The notes beneath the pieces are model-generated. The model ran no database searches. It was not told where the DNA came from and saw nothing but the letters and a program-made list of their open reading frames with translations. 64,000 bases of DNA from Phaseolus vulgaris. Its lineage: Eukaryota > Streptophyta > Magnoliopsida > Fabales > Fabaceae. The stretch spans positions 16,050,927 through 16,114,926 of the forward strand of contig NC_023758.2 of the NCBI RefSeq assembly GCF_000499845.2. The letters run 5' to 3'. Of this stretch, positions 9,506 through 19,260 are shown piece by piece. The position numbers were made by a program, and so were the translations under genes. Every line of letters starts with the position of its first letter. The stretch's first letter is position 1.

Positions 9506-10675
9506 TCAAATGTGCAAGATATTAACCAAGTCTAAACAGTGTTCAAACTTGGTCTTTGTAACCACCTTGGTGAGCATATCTGCAGGATTCTCCGTAGTGT
9601 GAATCTTCTGGAGAACAATCTCCTCTTCTTCGAGAATCTCACGCACAAAGTGATAGCGAACATCAATTTCAAATGAGGAGCAAGTGGGGTACTTACAGGT
9701 TTTGTATCTTCGTGTATACCAAAACGTTGTAGTACCTTCTGCAAATACTGCTTCTGTGACAGCCAAAGTTTTCCCCTCTCTCTGTCCCTGTTTATCTCCA
9801 TGCCGAGAATCTTCTTGGCTTCCCCCAAATCCTTCATCTCGAACTCTTTACTCAACTGAGCCTTTAACCTGTCAATCTCAACTTGGCTTTTTGCTGCAAT
9901 CAGCATATCATCAACATATAAGAGTAAGTAAATGTAGGAACCATCTTCAAGTCTGCGCAAATACACACAGTGATCATATTTGCTTCTCTTGTACTTCTGA
10001 TCCTTCATGAACTTATCAAATCGTTTCTACCACTGTCTCGGAGATTGTTTCAGTCCGTACAACGATTTGCTAAGTTTACAAACCCAATCTTCTTTACCAT
10101 CAACCTTGTATCCTTCTGGTTGAGTCATATAGATTTCCTCCTCCAAATCACCGTGTAGGAACGCGGTCTTTACATCAAGTTGAGCAAGCTCCAAATTCAA
10201 CTATGCTACCAAGGCCAACAAAATTCGAATGGAGGAATGTTTAACAACTGGAGAAAATACCTCATTATAATCAATTCCCTCCTTCTGAGCAAAGCCTTTA
10301 GCAACCAACCTTGCCTTGTAGCGAACATCTTCTTTATTAGGAAATCCTTCTTTCTTTGCAAATACCCATTTGCACCCAATTGCCTTCTTACCTTTCGGTA
10401 ATTGTGCCAGCTTCCACGTCTTGTTCTTCTTCAAAGACTGCATCTCCTCTTCCATCGCACCTGCCCAATTACCACTCTCTGAACTCAGAATGGCTTCTGG
10501 GTAAGTGGATGGAATGTCATCAACAACTGGAAGTGCATAGGCAACCATATCCATGAAACGAGCAGGCTTCTGAATATCTCGTCTCTGTCTTCTAACTGCA
10601 ATTGGCGCTGATTGCTGTTGAGATTCTTGGGTAGGAACCTCTTCCTCATCTGACTCTTCTTCTACCATAGGAGAG
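9506..10675 (-). pseudogene. Copia RT and RNase H remnant
   Basis: The reading begins in the linker after integrase (acidic 'EEESDEEEV'), then the RT start '[20 protein letters not shown]' and '[10 protein letters not shown]'. One frame carries TAG stops at 10,201-10,203 and about 10,027-10,029, then the catalytic YVDDM motif at about 9,910-9,925 ('LLLYVDDMLIAAKS'). Near 9,685 the frame changes and about 150 or more residues of RNase H are missing. Only the C-terminal 'TTENPADMLTK' segment remains in the other frame. The product would be inactive. Confidence 0.85.
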
Positions 10676-11472
10676 TGATCCTGCCTGTTGACTAGAACGC
10701 TGGAAACTGCCTCGTCAAAGGATCGACGTGTGCACCGCTTCACACCTCCGTTCCTCTTCGAGATCCACCTCAAGAACCTGCAAAGAAACAGAGCGGCGGC
10801 GCTGCGGCCGATCGCACTCCAACGCCCAAGTCAGTGACCGAATCACCAAATACTAAGAGAACAAGAACCGTGCAAATCCTCTCTCACAGTCAGCTCTATA
10901 ACTCGCAAGCGTAAAGAGTATAATCTGAACGTGCGTACCTTAGAAAGTTCGTTGAGAACTCTTATATACCTGGTTACTTTCTCTCTCCTGGCAGTTACAG
11001 ACTTGGACACGTGGCTCGTATCCAACTGTACACGTGCCATCATCTGGAGCCTCCTTGACTTGGGCGCTGCTTCTACTCTTGTTTTACTAAGTTACCTATG
11101 CATGGTACTGCCCAGTACATAGCCAACTTGGGAGTGCGATCTCTACTGGAACTGGCGAGTTAGGGTGCCTTCATACACCTTCCCTGTGGTCTCGCCGGCC
11201 GCCTTCATAATCTGCTTCTCCTTCATCTTCGGCGATGTGCTTTCTCTGGCGATCTCCAATCGCTTGGTCGCCTGAGTTTACACCTGGCGACTTCATCTTT
11301 AACCCGGTGATCGCCGCTTCTAGTATGCTGGAGATCGGAACACGCCAACTTAATAACTGGCGACTTCACGAGCCCCCCGACTTCCTTCCCTTCTGCCAAC
11401 CTGGCGCCTTGCCAACACGCCTATACTGTAGCGGGATGCCACGTCATCTCTCCCGACTACCAGGGCGGTACA
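10676..11472 (-). mobile_element. Solo Tat-type LTR inside the copia element, TSD GAGAG
   Basis: This 797-bp LTR begins TGATCCTGCCTG on the plus strand and ends GGCGGTACA. It is homologous throughout to the 886-887-bp LTRs of the Tat element at 17,780-30,014, with many differences and some deletion. It is flanked by the identical duplication GAGAG (10,671-10,675 and 11,473-11,477). With no internal sequence, it is a solo LTR. It separates the copia integrase from its RT. Confidence 0.92.
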
Positions 11473-11477
11473 GAGAG

Positions 11478-13099
11478 TCACTTGTGGTATTTCGTGTTGG
11501 GATCACCACTATCGGCTCAAACTCCACCTGCTTCCGGGCACACTCCACCTGTTGCGGAGTACTATCAGCTCCTTCTGGATTTACCTTCTTTAACATGGCA
11601 GATTCATCAAAGGTAACATCCCTGCTGATAATCGTCTTCTTTGCCTCTAGACACCACAAACGGTATCCCTTCACTCCAGGACTAAAGCCCATGAAAAGAG
11701 CCTTCTTTGCCCGTGGATCCAACTTTGATTCAATCACATGATAATATGTAATAGAACCAAAAACATGCAAAGAATCATAATCAGTTGCAGGTTTTCCAGA
11801 CCATACCTCTAACGGGGTTTTGCCATCTATAGCAGATGATGGCAAACGATTGACGAGATGTTGAGCGTATGTCACAGCCTCAGCCCAAAACTCTCTGCCT
11901 AACTCAGCATTAGACAACATACAACGAACTTTCTCCACAAGTGTCTTGTTCATACGCTCTGACACCCCATTCTGCTGTGGTGTTTTTCTAACAGTGAAGT
12001 GCCGAACTATGCCACAATCTTGGCATACCTTCAGGAACGGATCACTCTTGTATTCTCCTCCATTGTCTGTTCGGAGAACCTTAATCTTCCTTCCTGTCTG
12101 GTTTTCAACTTGAGCTTTCCACTTAAGGAAAATTTCAAGCACATCATTTTTGTTCTTCATAGTAAACACCCAAACTCTCCTGGAAAAATCATCAACAAAA
12201 GTGACAAAATAATGCCTACCTCCGATTGACGGAGTCTTGGCAGGTCCCCACACATCTGAATGCACATAATCCAGAATACCCTTGGTATTGTGAATTGCAG
12301 TGCCAAACTTCACTCTTCGTTGTTTTCCCAGAACACAATGCTCACAAAATTCAAGTTTGCAAGCCTTCGTACCTTTCAACAATCCCTGCTTTGTAAGAAT
12401 TTGCAAGGATTTCTCTCCAGCATGTCCCAATCTCATATGCCACAACTTCGTTGCCTCAACATCCTTCTTAGTGCTAGAAGTTGTTGTCGCTACTGTCCCC
12501 ACCACTGTACTACCTTGGTAGTAATACAAATTGTTCTTCCTTACGCCTTTCAACATCACCAATGCTCCTGAAGTTGCTTTAAGAATTCCATCTCGCATAG
12601 TCACAACTAGGCCTTTAGATTCTAAAGCCCCCAATGAGATGAGATTCTTCTTCAACTTTGGCACGTACCGTACATCCCGCAAAATTCTGGTGGATCCATC
12701 ATGATTCCGCAGCTTGATTGAACCTATCCCAGCTGTCTTACATGGATTATCATTACCCATGTAAACAACCCCGCCATCGAGTTCTTGAAATTCAAAGAAC
12801 CATTCCCGAATGGGACACATATGATAGGTACAACCTGAATCCAATATCCACTCATCTGGATACGATGATGCTGAAAGCGAGACAATTAAAGAGATATCTG
12901 ATTCCACATCACTTTTGCATTCTGCAACATTTGCATCTTGTGGAGCCTTCCATTTCTTCTGCAGTTTTGGACAGTCTTTCTTCCAGTGTCCTTTCTCATG
13001 ACAGAAAGCACACTCATCTTTGGCAACGGCTCGACCTTTAGACTTAGACCTCCCTCTTCTCCCATTTCTCTGACTTTGCTGACGACCTCTTGCAATCAC
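11478..13099 (-). CDS. Copia zinc knuckle, protease and integrase (interrupted polyprotein)
   Basis: A continuous minus-strand frame encodes the gag zinc knuckle (CAFCHEKGHWKKDCP, CX2CX4HX4C), the protease active site (WILDSGCTYHM) and the integrase. The integrase has an HHCC zinc-binding region (about HMRLGHAG to CEHCVLGK) and a DDE core with 'SDVWGP', 'RTDNGGEY' and 'NGVSERMNKTL'. It ends with the copia-type 'GKPATDYDSLHVFG' segment. The domains look intact with key residues kept. The gag N-terminus is missing: the frame opens only about 60 bp after the primer site. The C-terminus is cut by the solo LTR at 11,472; a few LTR-derived residues follow. Confidence 0.9.
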
Positions 13100-13160
13100 A
13101 AACTCAAAATATTGTATTCAATATTACAAACAATTTCAAACAACCCAAGGCGAACCTTCG

Positions 13161-13173
13161 ATTCTTGATACCA
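13161..13173 (-). other. Primer binding site of the copia element, tRNA-Met type
   Basis: Two bases after the 5' LTR end, the minus strand reads TGGTATCAAGAAT. This shares the TGGTATCA core complementary to initiator tRNA-Met, the usual copia primer. Confidence 0.85.
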
Positions 13174-13175
13174 CT

Positions 13176-13494
13176 TGTTGGGAAAAACGGGTAATTTTCC
13201 CACTAAAACATAACCCTAACAGAGCTACCCGAAAAATAATATTGAATAAATAAAGCGGAACAATAAAAGAGATAAAGAGGAAAAAACACACCCGAAAATT
13301 GTTAACGGAGTTCGGCCTGTTTAGCCTAATCTCCGAGCACAGCAAAAACAACTCACTTTTATTATTATGTGAGAAGATATTACAAATTGGGATATATAAC
13401 AGTGAAGGAGGAAAGTTTAATTTATAAACCTCAAACCTCCTTCCCAAACAATGAACCCACCGATGTGGGACTTGGGATTAAGCCAAAATCAACA
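13176..13494 (-). repeat. 5' LTR of the copia element
   Basis: A 319-bp LTR with TG...CA termini, near-identical to 9,080-9,398, adjoining the primer site on its left and the GGAAA duplication on its right. Confidence 0.95.
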
Positions 13495-13900
13495 GGAAAC
13501 ACATTTTAGTGATGGTATGTACAAAGACAGTCTTGGAAAAAGTGGTCAAGGTACAAATTCAACAAAAGAGAGAGCTCAAGATGTTTCAACAAATAAATAT
13601 TTCACCTCATATGAGGGAAGAAGTAGGCAATTTTGAATGGATAAATGATAAATATTATTGTCAGAGGCAATCATTGAATGTAGTGTAACTTTCCCCCATA
13701 AAAGTCACCAATCACCACCACCACGCCCACTGAATCTCTCCATTGCTTCGGCTTTGTGTTGCTTCACAATTTCGAGTATCTTGGGATTGAAGAAACGATC
13801 ACGAACATATTTCCTCTCCTCAGCTTATATCTCCTTGATAACACAAGGATATGGGTTTGGAGGAAGTATCTTTCCTTGAAATAATATAAACTGAGAGAAA
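13495..13900. other. Unidentified broken coding-like sequence right of the copia element
   Basis: I do not recognise this stretch. On the plus strand, 13,500-13,636 reads openly as a polar segment (DSLGKSGQGTNSTKERAQD) to a TGA, in a frame that also continues across the copia insertion site. On the minus strand, 13,870-13,700 reads 'RDRFFNPKILEIVKQHKAEA' and then 'MERFSGRGGGDW' to a stop, with one internal stop further upstream. Both look like protein-coding remnants rather than retrotransposon domains. It could be a gene fragment carried by an unseen element or an old pseudogene. Confidence 0.35.
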
Positions 13901-14666
13901 TATAAAAAATATTTAATACAAAAAAAAGATATTTAAAAATGAAAACTAAAAGAGTTGGGCAAACTCACAAAATTAATATTTTTTATTCTTTTTATTTTGA
14001 GATGATACTCACTTTCTTGTTTGTTTTAGGTGTATTATTTTAATACTAAGTTAACAAAATTAATATATATTTTTTTTCATTCTTTTGTATTTTGGGATGA
14101 TACTCTCTTTCTTGTTTGTTTTAGATGTCTCCTTTCATTACTAGGTGCGAGGGATGACGAGAGCATGAAAAGAACATGACAAAAAGCAAGGAATAAGAAA
14201 CAAAGAAGAATTTTAAAGGAATAATGAATAAAAGAAGTTAAAGAAAAAATTAGTAAGCATACATGATTTGTAAAATTTAGAAGTATATTCTCAAATAGGA
14301 ACAAAATGACACAAATTTGAGGATAAACAAATATGTATACGTTGATAAACAAATCAACGAATTTTGTAAAACGCAAATAGTTGTTTTACAGGGAATTTTA
14401 AGCTGAAATTTGAACTAGAGATTGTTAACACATGAAAGAAAATATGGTAAAAGTTTCAGGCTAAAACACCAAGGGAATTAGGTGCAGAAAATTTAAAACC
14501 GAGAGCAAAACTAGCATTGAAACAGGGTGGCAACAACATCAATGTCTTGGCTTTTGAAAAGTATTACCTTTTTAGTAGATACAATTAGGACATGCCTTTT
14601 TTTACAGAATGTTGGTAACATGTAATTGGTGTTACAAAAAAAAATTCAGAAACTTTGGATACGAAC
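13901..14666. other. AT-rich sequence, nothing recognised
   Basis: No coding sequence, LTR terminus or repeat is recognised here. A short direct repeat of the kind 'gatactc.ctttcttgtttgttttag' occurs twice (about 14,005-14,030 and 14,100-14,125), suggesting a local duplication of about 110 bp. Confidence 0.4.
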
Positions 14667-14831
14667 TGATGAGAACCTAGGAGAGAGTGTGTCCACTGAC
14701 CAAACCCAGCCTTCCAGGCGGATGACTACGAGCATGACTCAAGACACAGGGTCAGGTCAGGACCCATTAATCAATGCCTCAACACCTAACCTTCCATAGA
14801 GGATCATGAGGAGTAGAGCACAAGCCTTGGG
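14667..14831 (+). repeat. Left part of an old LTR, split by the CRM-like element
   Basis: The sequence starts TGATGAGAACC, resembling the TGATGGAGATC start of the related LTRs, and reads into a pol-tail-like 'MRSRAQALGD' segment just before the TTGGG target site (14,827-14,831). Its continuation lies beyond the inserted element at 34,848/34,853. The start is inferred from this resemblance; no target duplication can be shown. Confidence 0.55.
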
Positions 14832-15863
14832 TGATGGAGATCAAGCTCAAGAGGACATGGAGGCCAATCAACAAGATCAAGAAGAGGTAGAGGCACAAAT
14901 GGAGGACGCCCATGGAGGTCAAAGCCCACCTCAAAGGCTTACAAGAAGCATGTTCAAAGCTTTAGGAGCTAGGGGACATTTATTTTCTCTTTTTGTAATT
15001 TCTTTGGTTGAAGGTGCTTAGAGGGAAACATTAGAAACCTCTTTTGTTATAGCATCTTTTAGGCTTTAGTTAGGAGCTTTAGGAGGGGGGGTGTGTTAGT
15101 AGATAGGTGTAGGAGTAGAATAGGAGGTGCCAAAGTGAAGGAAGAGATCACACCTTCCTCATGCCTTGTAAATAGGCGCCGGTTCTAGAATATGTTTAGG
15201 GGGAAATTTGAATTTGTGTAGCTTACATTTCAGCACCTTAGGCTATAAATAGAGGTGCTCCCTTTGTAAAATTGAGATTTGAATTTTAGAGAAAAGAAAC
15301 TATACTCAAATTTTGAGTGATCATTGGAGAGCTTTTGAGCCTTCTTCTCTAGTCTTATCTTGAAGGATCCATGGTGTCTTCAAGTGGCGGCAGCACACTC
15401 ATCTAGGAGCAACCATCCTTCTAGTGGCGTGATCATCCAACCATACATCCATCTTCATGAGCACTCTCTTCTCTTTCCTTTCTTCTTTTGTTATTTCCTT
15501 GTCTTAGCTTGTTTCCTTGTTGAATTTGGTTCGGCAGTTTCAGTTTTAATTGTGTTGCTTCGGTTCTTTTGTTGTGCCTTGCTGTTCTTCATCTTTCTTC
15601 TTCATTTTCCAGCTTTTAGTTCGGTACAATTTAATTTCCAGCATTCTATTTCAGTTTGCTTAGCTTTTGTGCCTTTTTGTTCGGTTCAATTTGACTATAA
15701 TTGGAACTTCTATATGAGTTTGTGTTTTGGCACTAGTTTTGGTGAGTTCTTGTTCATAGAACCTTGATCCATTTCTATGATAAAGTGCCTATCTCTTAAC
15801 CAACTCAAGATGATTCCTAAGAATGTCAAGAATCATTCTAATTGTGCTAGTGGAATCACATCA
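14832..15863 (+). repeat. 5' LTR of the CRM-like element
   Basis: The LTR has TGATGGAGATC and CACATCA termini. Its first about 190 bp correspond to the pol C-terminal coding region of the 3' LTR, here without an upstream frame. A likely promoter TATA (GGCTATAAATAGAGG) is at about 15,241-15,255. A G-rich run at 15,081-15,091 followed by TGTG looks like a polypurine tract but lies inside the LTR. Confidence 0.95.
15241..15255 (+). promoter_or_regulatory. TATA box of the CRM-like LTR
   Basis: The sequence CTATAAATAG lies in the LTR and is kept in the 3' LTR (about 34,226-34,240). The related minus-strand LTR keeps only a degraded version. The position fits a U3 core promoter, with the 5' UTR part of the LTR following. 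Confidence 0.6.
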
Positions 15864-15865
15864 TG

Positions 15866-15877
15866 TGGTATCATGAG
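15866..15877 (+). other. Primer binding site of the CRM-like element
   Basis: Two bases after the 5' LTR, the sequence TGGTATCATGAG begins with the TGGTATCA core complementary to initiator tRNA-Met. It diverges from the usual TGGTATCAGAGC after that. Confidence 0.8.
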
Positions 15878-17125
15878 TTTAGGTGTGTTCTTGTTTAATT
15901 GTTGAGTTGTGTAGCACTTTATTTCAAGAGCTCTTTTATTTTTTTCTTGCAATTTAAGTTTCTGTTTTAGGCTTATGTTGAGTTTGCTTGCTGTTTTAAT
16001 TCTTTTGCCTATCATATGTTTGAGTATTTTCCTTTTTGAATCATGTCAAGTTTTGTCTTAGTCATGTTATTCCATAATTGTCATTACTTCTAGTAGTACT
16101 TTTATTGCTTTTGATTGTTTCTTGCTTTAGTGTCATATAATTTTAATTTTCTGAATTTGATATTGATCCTTTGTGCATTTTCTGTTTTAGATTGAGTTCA
16201 TACTTGTATTCTAGACCTATACAAGTTCCTATACATCATTTTCCATTATGTCTTTGCTAGTTCATCATTCTGTTTTTCATTCCTATTAGGATTTCTCTGT
16301 TTCTGAAAAAAAAAACTGCTTACTGTTTTTCCTTATTGCAATTGATTTACTCACTGGAAAATTCTGAAATTCTGGATTTGTGATATTCAAAGTGTTAGAG
16401 AAGATTAGAAAAAATAATCATTCAAAAATTCAAAGTACACAAAAAAATGATAAATAAAATAAAAAAGTGTACAATTCTGCCGAAAAGAATACGGTAATCT
16501 GGCAGCGATTTTAAAAAATTTATCTCAATTAATTGGCTTATTGTTTTTAATTGATTCCAGTGCCATTATTGAGGTAACATCTTGAAGTTTCTATGGTTTA
16601 AATTTCATAATCCAGTTCGCTCTACATCATTCCAGTTAAATCAGTGAATATCAAGCACAATTTGCCAAAAAAAAAAAAAAAAATAAATTCCAGTAGCTAA
16701 ATTTTTTGTTTTCTTCATCTACTTTAGTGCTTTTCCTTAAGTATTCTTTTGTGTGCCTACACTCTCATTGAGTTCTTTATTTTCTTGGTTGTCTTTTATT
16801 CCTTACTCTTTGAGTTTGTCTTACATATTGTTTTCCTTTTGCAATTACCTTTCTTTGCTTATACCTTTTCTTGTTTGTCTTTATTGTTTCATTGGTTTTG
16901 TGGTGGTTGCCTTTGAGATTGGTGTGCTTGCTTTGACATCTTTCATTTGAGGATTCCAAGGCCTCAAGATCAGATTGGTGCAAGGACATTATTTCTTTGA
17001 GAGTGACCTCTTTTTCTGCCTCTTTTCACTTCGGCATTCTTGCTGGACACACTCACTGTTTTTGCTAATTTTTGTTTCTTAACTTGTTTGCTGTTTTTGT
17101 GTGTTTGCTGTTTTTTAAATCCAAA
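15878..17125 (+). other. 5' leader of the CRM-like element
   Basis: A T-rich leader of about 1.25 kb with no convincing ORF, homologous in patches to the leader at 7,136-8,289. The best conserved patch is the hairpin at 16,477-16,505. An A-run near 16,668-16,683 is probably a replication slippage product. Confidence 0.7.
16477..16505 (+). other. Conserved leader hairpin (candidate packaging or translation signal)
   Basis: CTGCC at 16,477-16,481 pairs with GGCAG at 16,501-16,505, enclosing an inner CCG/CGG pair. The element at 5,190-8,920 carries nearly the same sequence at 7,726-7,754 on its own coding strand. Conservation in an otherwise diverged leader suggests function; its nature is inferred only. 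Confidence 0.45.
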
Positions 17126-17779
17126 ATGGCTGGATTTTCAAGTGATGCATCATACAAGCAGAATTCTCCTTCCAAAGCTTCAATCCTTGGTGAATTACAT
17201 GAAGCTCAAAGAACCATTAGACGCTTGGAGGAGAAATTGCAAAAGATGGAGGTGCAACAAGCTAGACCATCTCCTTCAATCCATGATGAGCATCATAGAT
17301 CTTCAACAAGAGCTTCTTCCAATGATTTTGGCCGTGAAGATGAGCATAGGAGAAGGAGAACTCCACCCCAAGTCCATGGACAAAGACATCATCACCAAGG
17401 GGAAAGAACTCACTACGGCAATGGCTTCTATCATGATGCAAAGTCTAGGCTTCCTTCGGTCAAGCTTCCTTGTTTTAATGGCTCTAGTGATCCTAATGTA
17501 TATTTAGATTGGGAGGCTAAGTGTGAACAAATATTTGAGATCCATGAGATCCAAGATGAGCATAAGCTTAAGCTAGCCACCCTAGAGTTTAGTGATTATG
17601 CCATGAAATGGTGGCATGGAATTGTAAAGGACATTATCTATCACAAGGGTCCTCCTGTGGACTCTTGGAACTCTTTAAAGGATCATATGCGCGCTAGGTT
17701 TGTGCCCCCACATTTTAGGAAAGACCTCATGTTGAGACTCCAACGGTTTCAACAAGGCACGCTAAATGTGGATGAATAT
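17126..17779 (+). pseudogene. Gag, N-terminal part (interrupted)
   Basis: The frame starts at the ATG 17,126-17,128 (MAGFSSDASYKQ). It covers a coiled-coil-like N-terminus and the gag capsid region ('YLDWEAKCEQIFE', 'YAMKWWHG', 'RARFVPPHFRKDLMLRLQRF'). At 17,779 the Tat element is inserted and the frame meets its LTR. The capsid region continues in frame after the second copy of the AATAT duplication, at 30,020. Gag was therefore intact at this point when the insertion happened. Confidence 0.9.
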
Positions 17780-18666
17780 TGATCCTGCCTGTTGACTAAA
17801 ACGCTGGAGCTTTGCCTCGTCAAACTTGGATCGACGTATGCGCCGTGTCAGCCTCCGTCCTTCACCGCGATCCACCTCAAGAACCTGCAAAAGACGAAAC
17901 GGCGCCGCTACGGCCGATCGCGCTCCGACGCCCAAGTCAGCGACTGAACCACCAATTACTTAAGAGTAAAACTCAAGAACTCTAAGGAACCGTGACCAGT
18001 TCTCTCTCAGTATACTCAAGACTCGCAAGCGTAAAGAAGACAATCTGAACGTGCGTACCTCAGAAGTTCGTTGGAAACTCTTATATACCTGGGCACTTTC
18101 TCTCTCCTGGCAGTTACACATCTGGACACGTGGCTCGCATCCAGCTGTACACGTGCCTTCATCTGGAGCATCCTTGACTTGGGCGCTACTTCTGACTCTT
18201 CTTTGGCTAAGTTACTTATGCATGATACTACTCAGTGCATAGTTGCCTTGGAGCGTGATCTCTTCTGGATGGCGAGTTCGGGTGCCTTCGTACACACCTT
18301 CCCTGTGGTCTCGCCGGCCGCCTTCATGATCTGCACCACCTGTTTCACCGTATATGCTCAAGTAAGCTGTCCCCCGACCCCATCCTCTGGCCAGCTGGAA
18401 AGTGTCTATCTGCCTTCATCTTCGGCGATGTCCTTGTTTTGGCGATCTCTAATCACTTGGTCGCCTGGGTTCACATCTGGCGGCTTCATCCTCAACTCGG
18501 TGACCGCCGGTTTAGGCATGATGGAGATCGGAGCACGCCAACTTAATAACTGGCGACTACGCGAACCCCCCGACTTCCTCCCCTTCCGCCAGCCAGGTGC
18601 CCCATCCAACACGCCTATATAATAGCTCGACGCCACGTCATTACTCCCGACTACCAGGGCGGTACA
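17780..18666 (-). repeat. 3' LTR of the Tat element
   Basis: 887 bp, with termini TGTACC...GGATCA on the element's strand. It adjoins the AATAT duplication on its left and a polypurine tract on its right. Part of it reads openly on the plus strand (18,071-18,622) but this is antisense to the element and has no recognisable domain. Confidence 0.96.
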
Positions 18667-18681
18667 CAAGCCCCCCAGTCT
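18667..18681 (-). other. Polypurine tract of the Tat element
   Basis: On the minus strand the sequence AGACTGGGGGGCTTG directly precedes the 3' LTR, as expected for the plus-strand primer. Confidence 0.8.
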
Positions 18682-19260
18682 TAAGCGAAGACTTGTCCAG
18701 CGAAAAGACTAAAGGAGTCATGTCACTACCGATCTACGTGGCGCTGGCGCAGAATTCCAAATGTTTGTACTTTCTGCTTTCCTGACGCTCCACCAAACAC
18801 TCTTCCAATCACTCGACACGTGGCTTCATCAACGGTTACCTTTAACTGTCGTTTGTGCTCCCAAAACCCATTCGAAAAACCCTTAAACCCATTTCACTTC
18901 TACTGTTCCATCACCTCTTTGCTTTCTCAAACGCTTCTAGCTTCTTCTGCGAAAACCCACTACGCTCTTCAACCTTATGGATTCTCAACTTCCTTCATCG
19001 TTCTTCCGATCATAAAAAGGTACTCCCTTTACCTCTTTTGCTGAGTTTTCCTGCATTTTAACCAATTCGCATCATCCATTAATTGTCTGGTGCATACGCT
19101 GTGGGCTGTTTCTTCTGTTTCTCCCTTCTCGTAACTTAGGGCTTCGTTTTCATTACAACGAACCTTCGTTCGTTCGTTTCTTCATCCTTCTTTTACGATC
19201 GAGCCAGCCTTTGCGAACCCTGCTCACCTTTCCCTTTCTTTTTCCTTTGTAGTTTCCGCG
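18682..19260 (+). other. Region upstream of the antisense ORF
   Basis: This stretch lies between the polypurine tract and the antisense ORF start and would hold its promoter and 5' UTR. A weak TATA-like CATAAAAAGG occurs at 19,011-19,020, with pyrimidine-rich sequence after it. No other feature is recognised. Confidence 0.3.

Larger units (their letters stand above)
9080..13494 (-). mobile_element. Ty1/copia element, Tork-like, TSD GGAAA
   Basis: The element is bounded by two 319-bp LTRs and flanked by the identical 5-bp duplication GGAAA (9,075-9,079 and 13,495-13,499). The domain order on the minus strand is zinc knuckle, protease, integrase, RT, RNase H, with integrase before RT as in Ty1/copia. 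Without the solo LTR inserted at 10,676-11,472 it is about 3.6 kb, shorter than a complete copia element. Most of gag (after the primer site) and the RNase H core are deleted. The two LTRs differ at about 4 positions by eye (about 1.3%). It is non-autonomous. Confidence 0.95.

Noticed and set aside
15081..15096. Polypurine tract followed by an LTR start, implying a tandem copy upstream of the CRM-like element
   Set aside because: The TTGGG duplications place the LTR start at 14,832, so this G-run is internal to the LTR. The same region is inside the solo LTR defined by TGTTG duplications.
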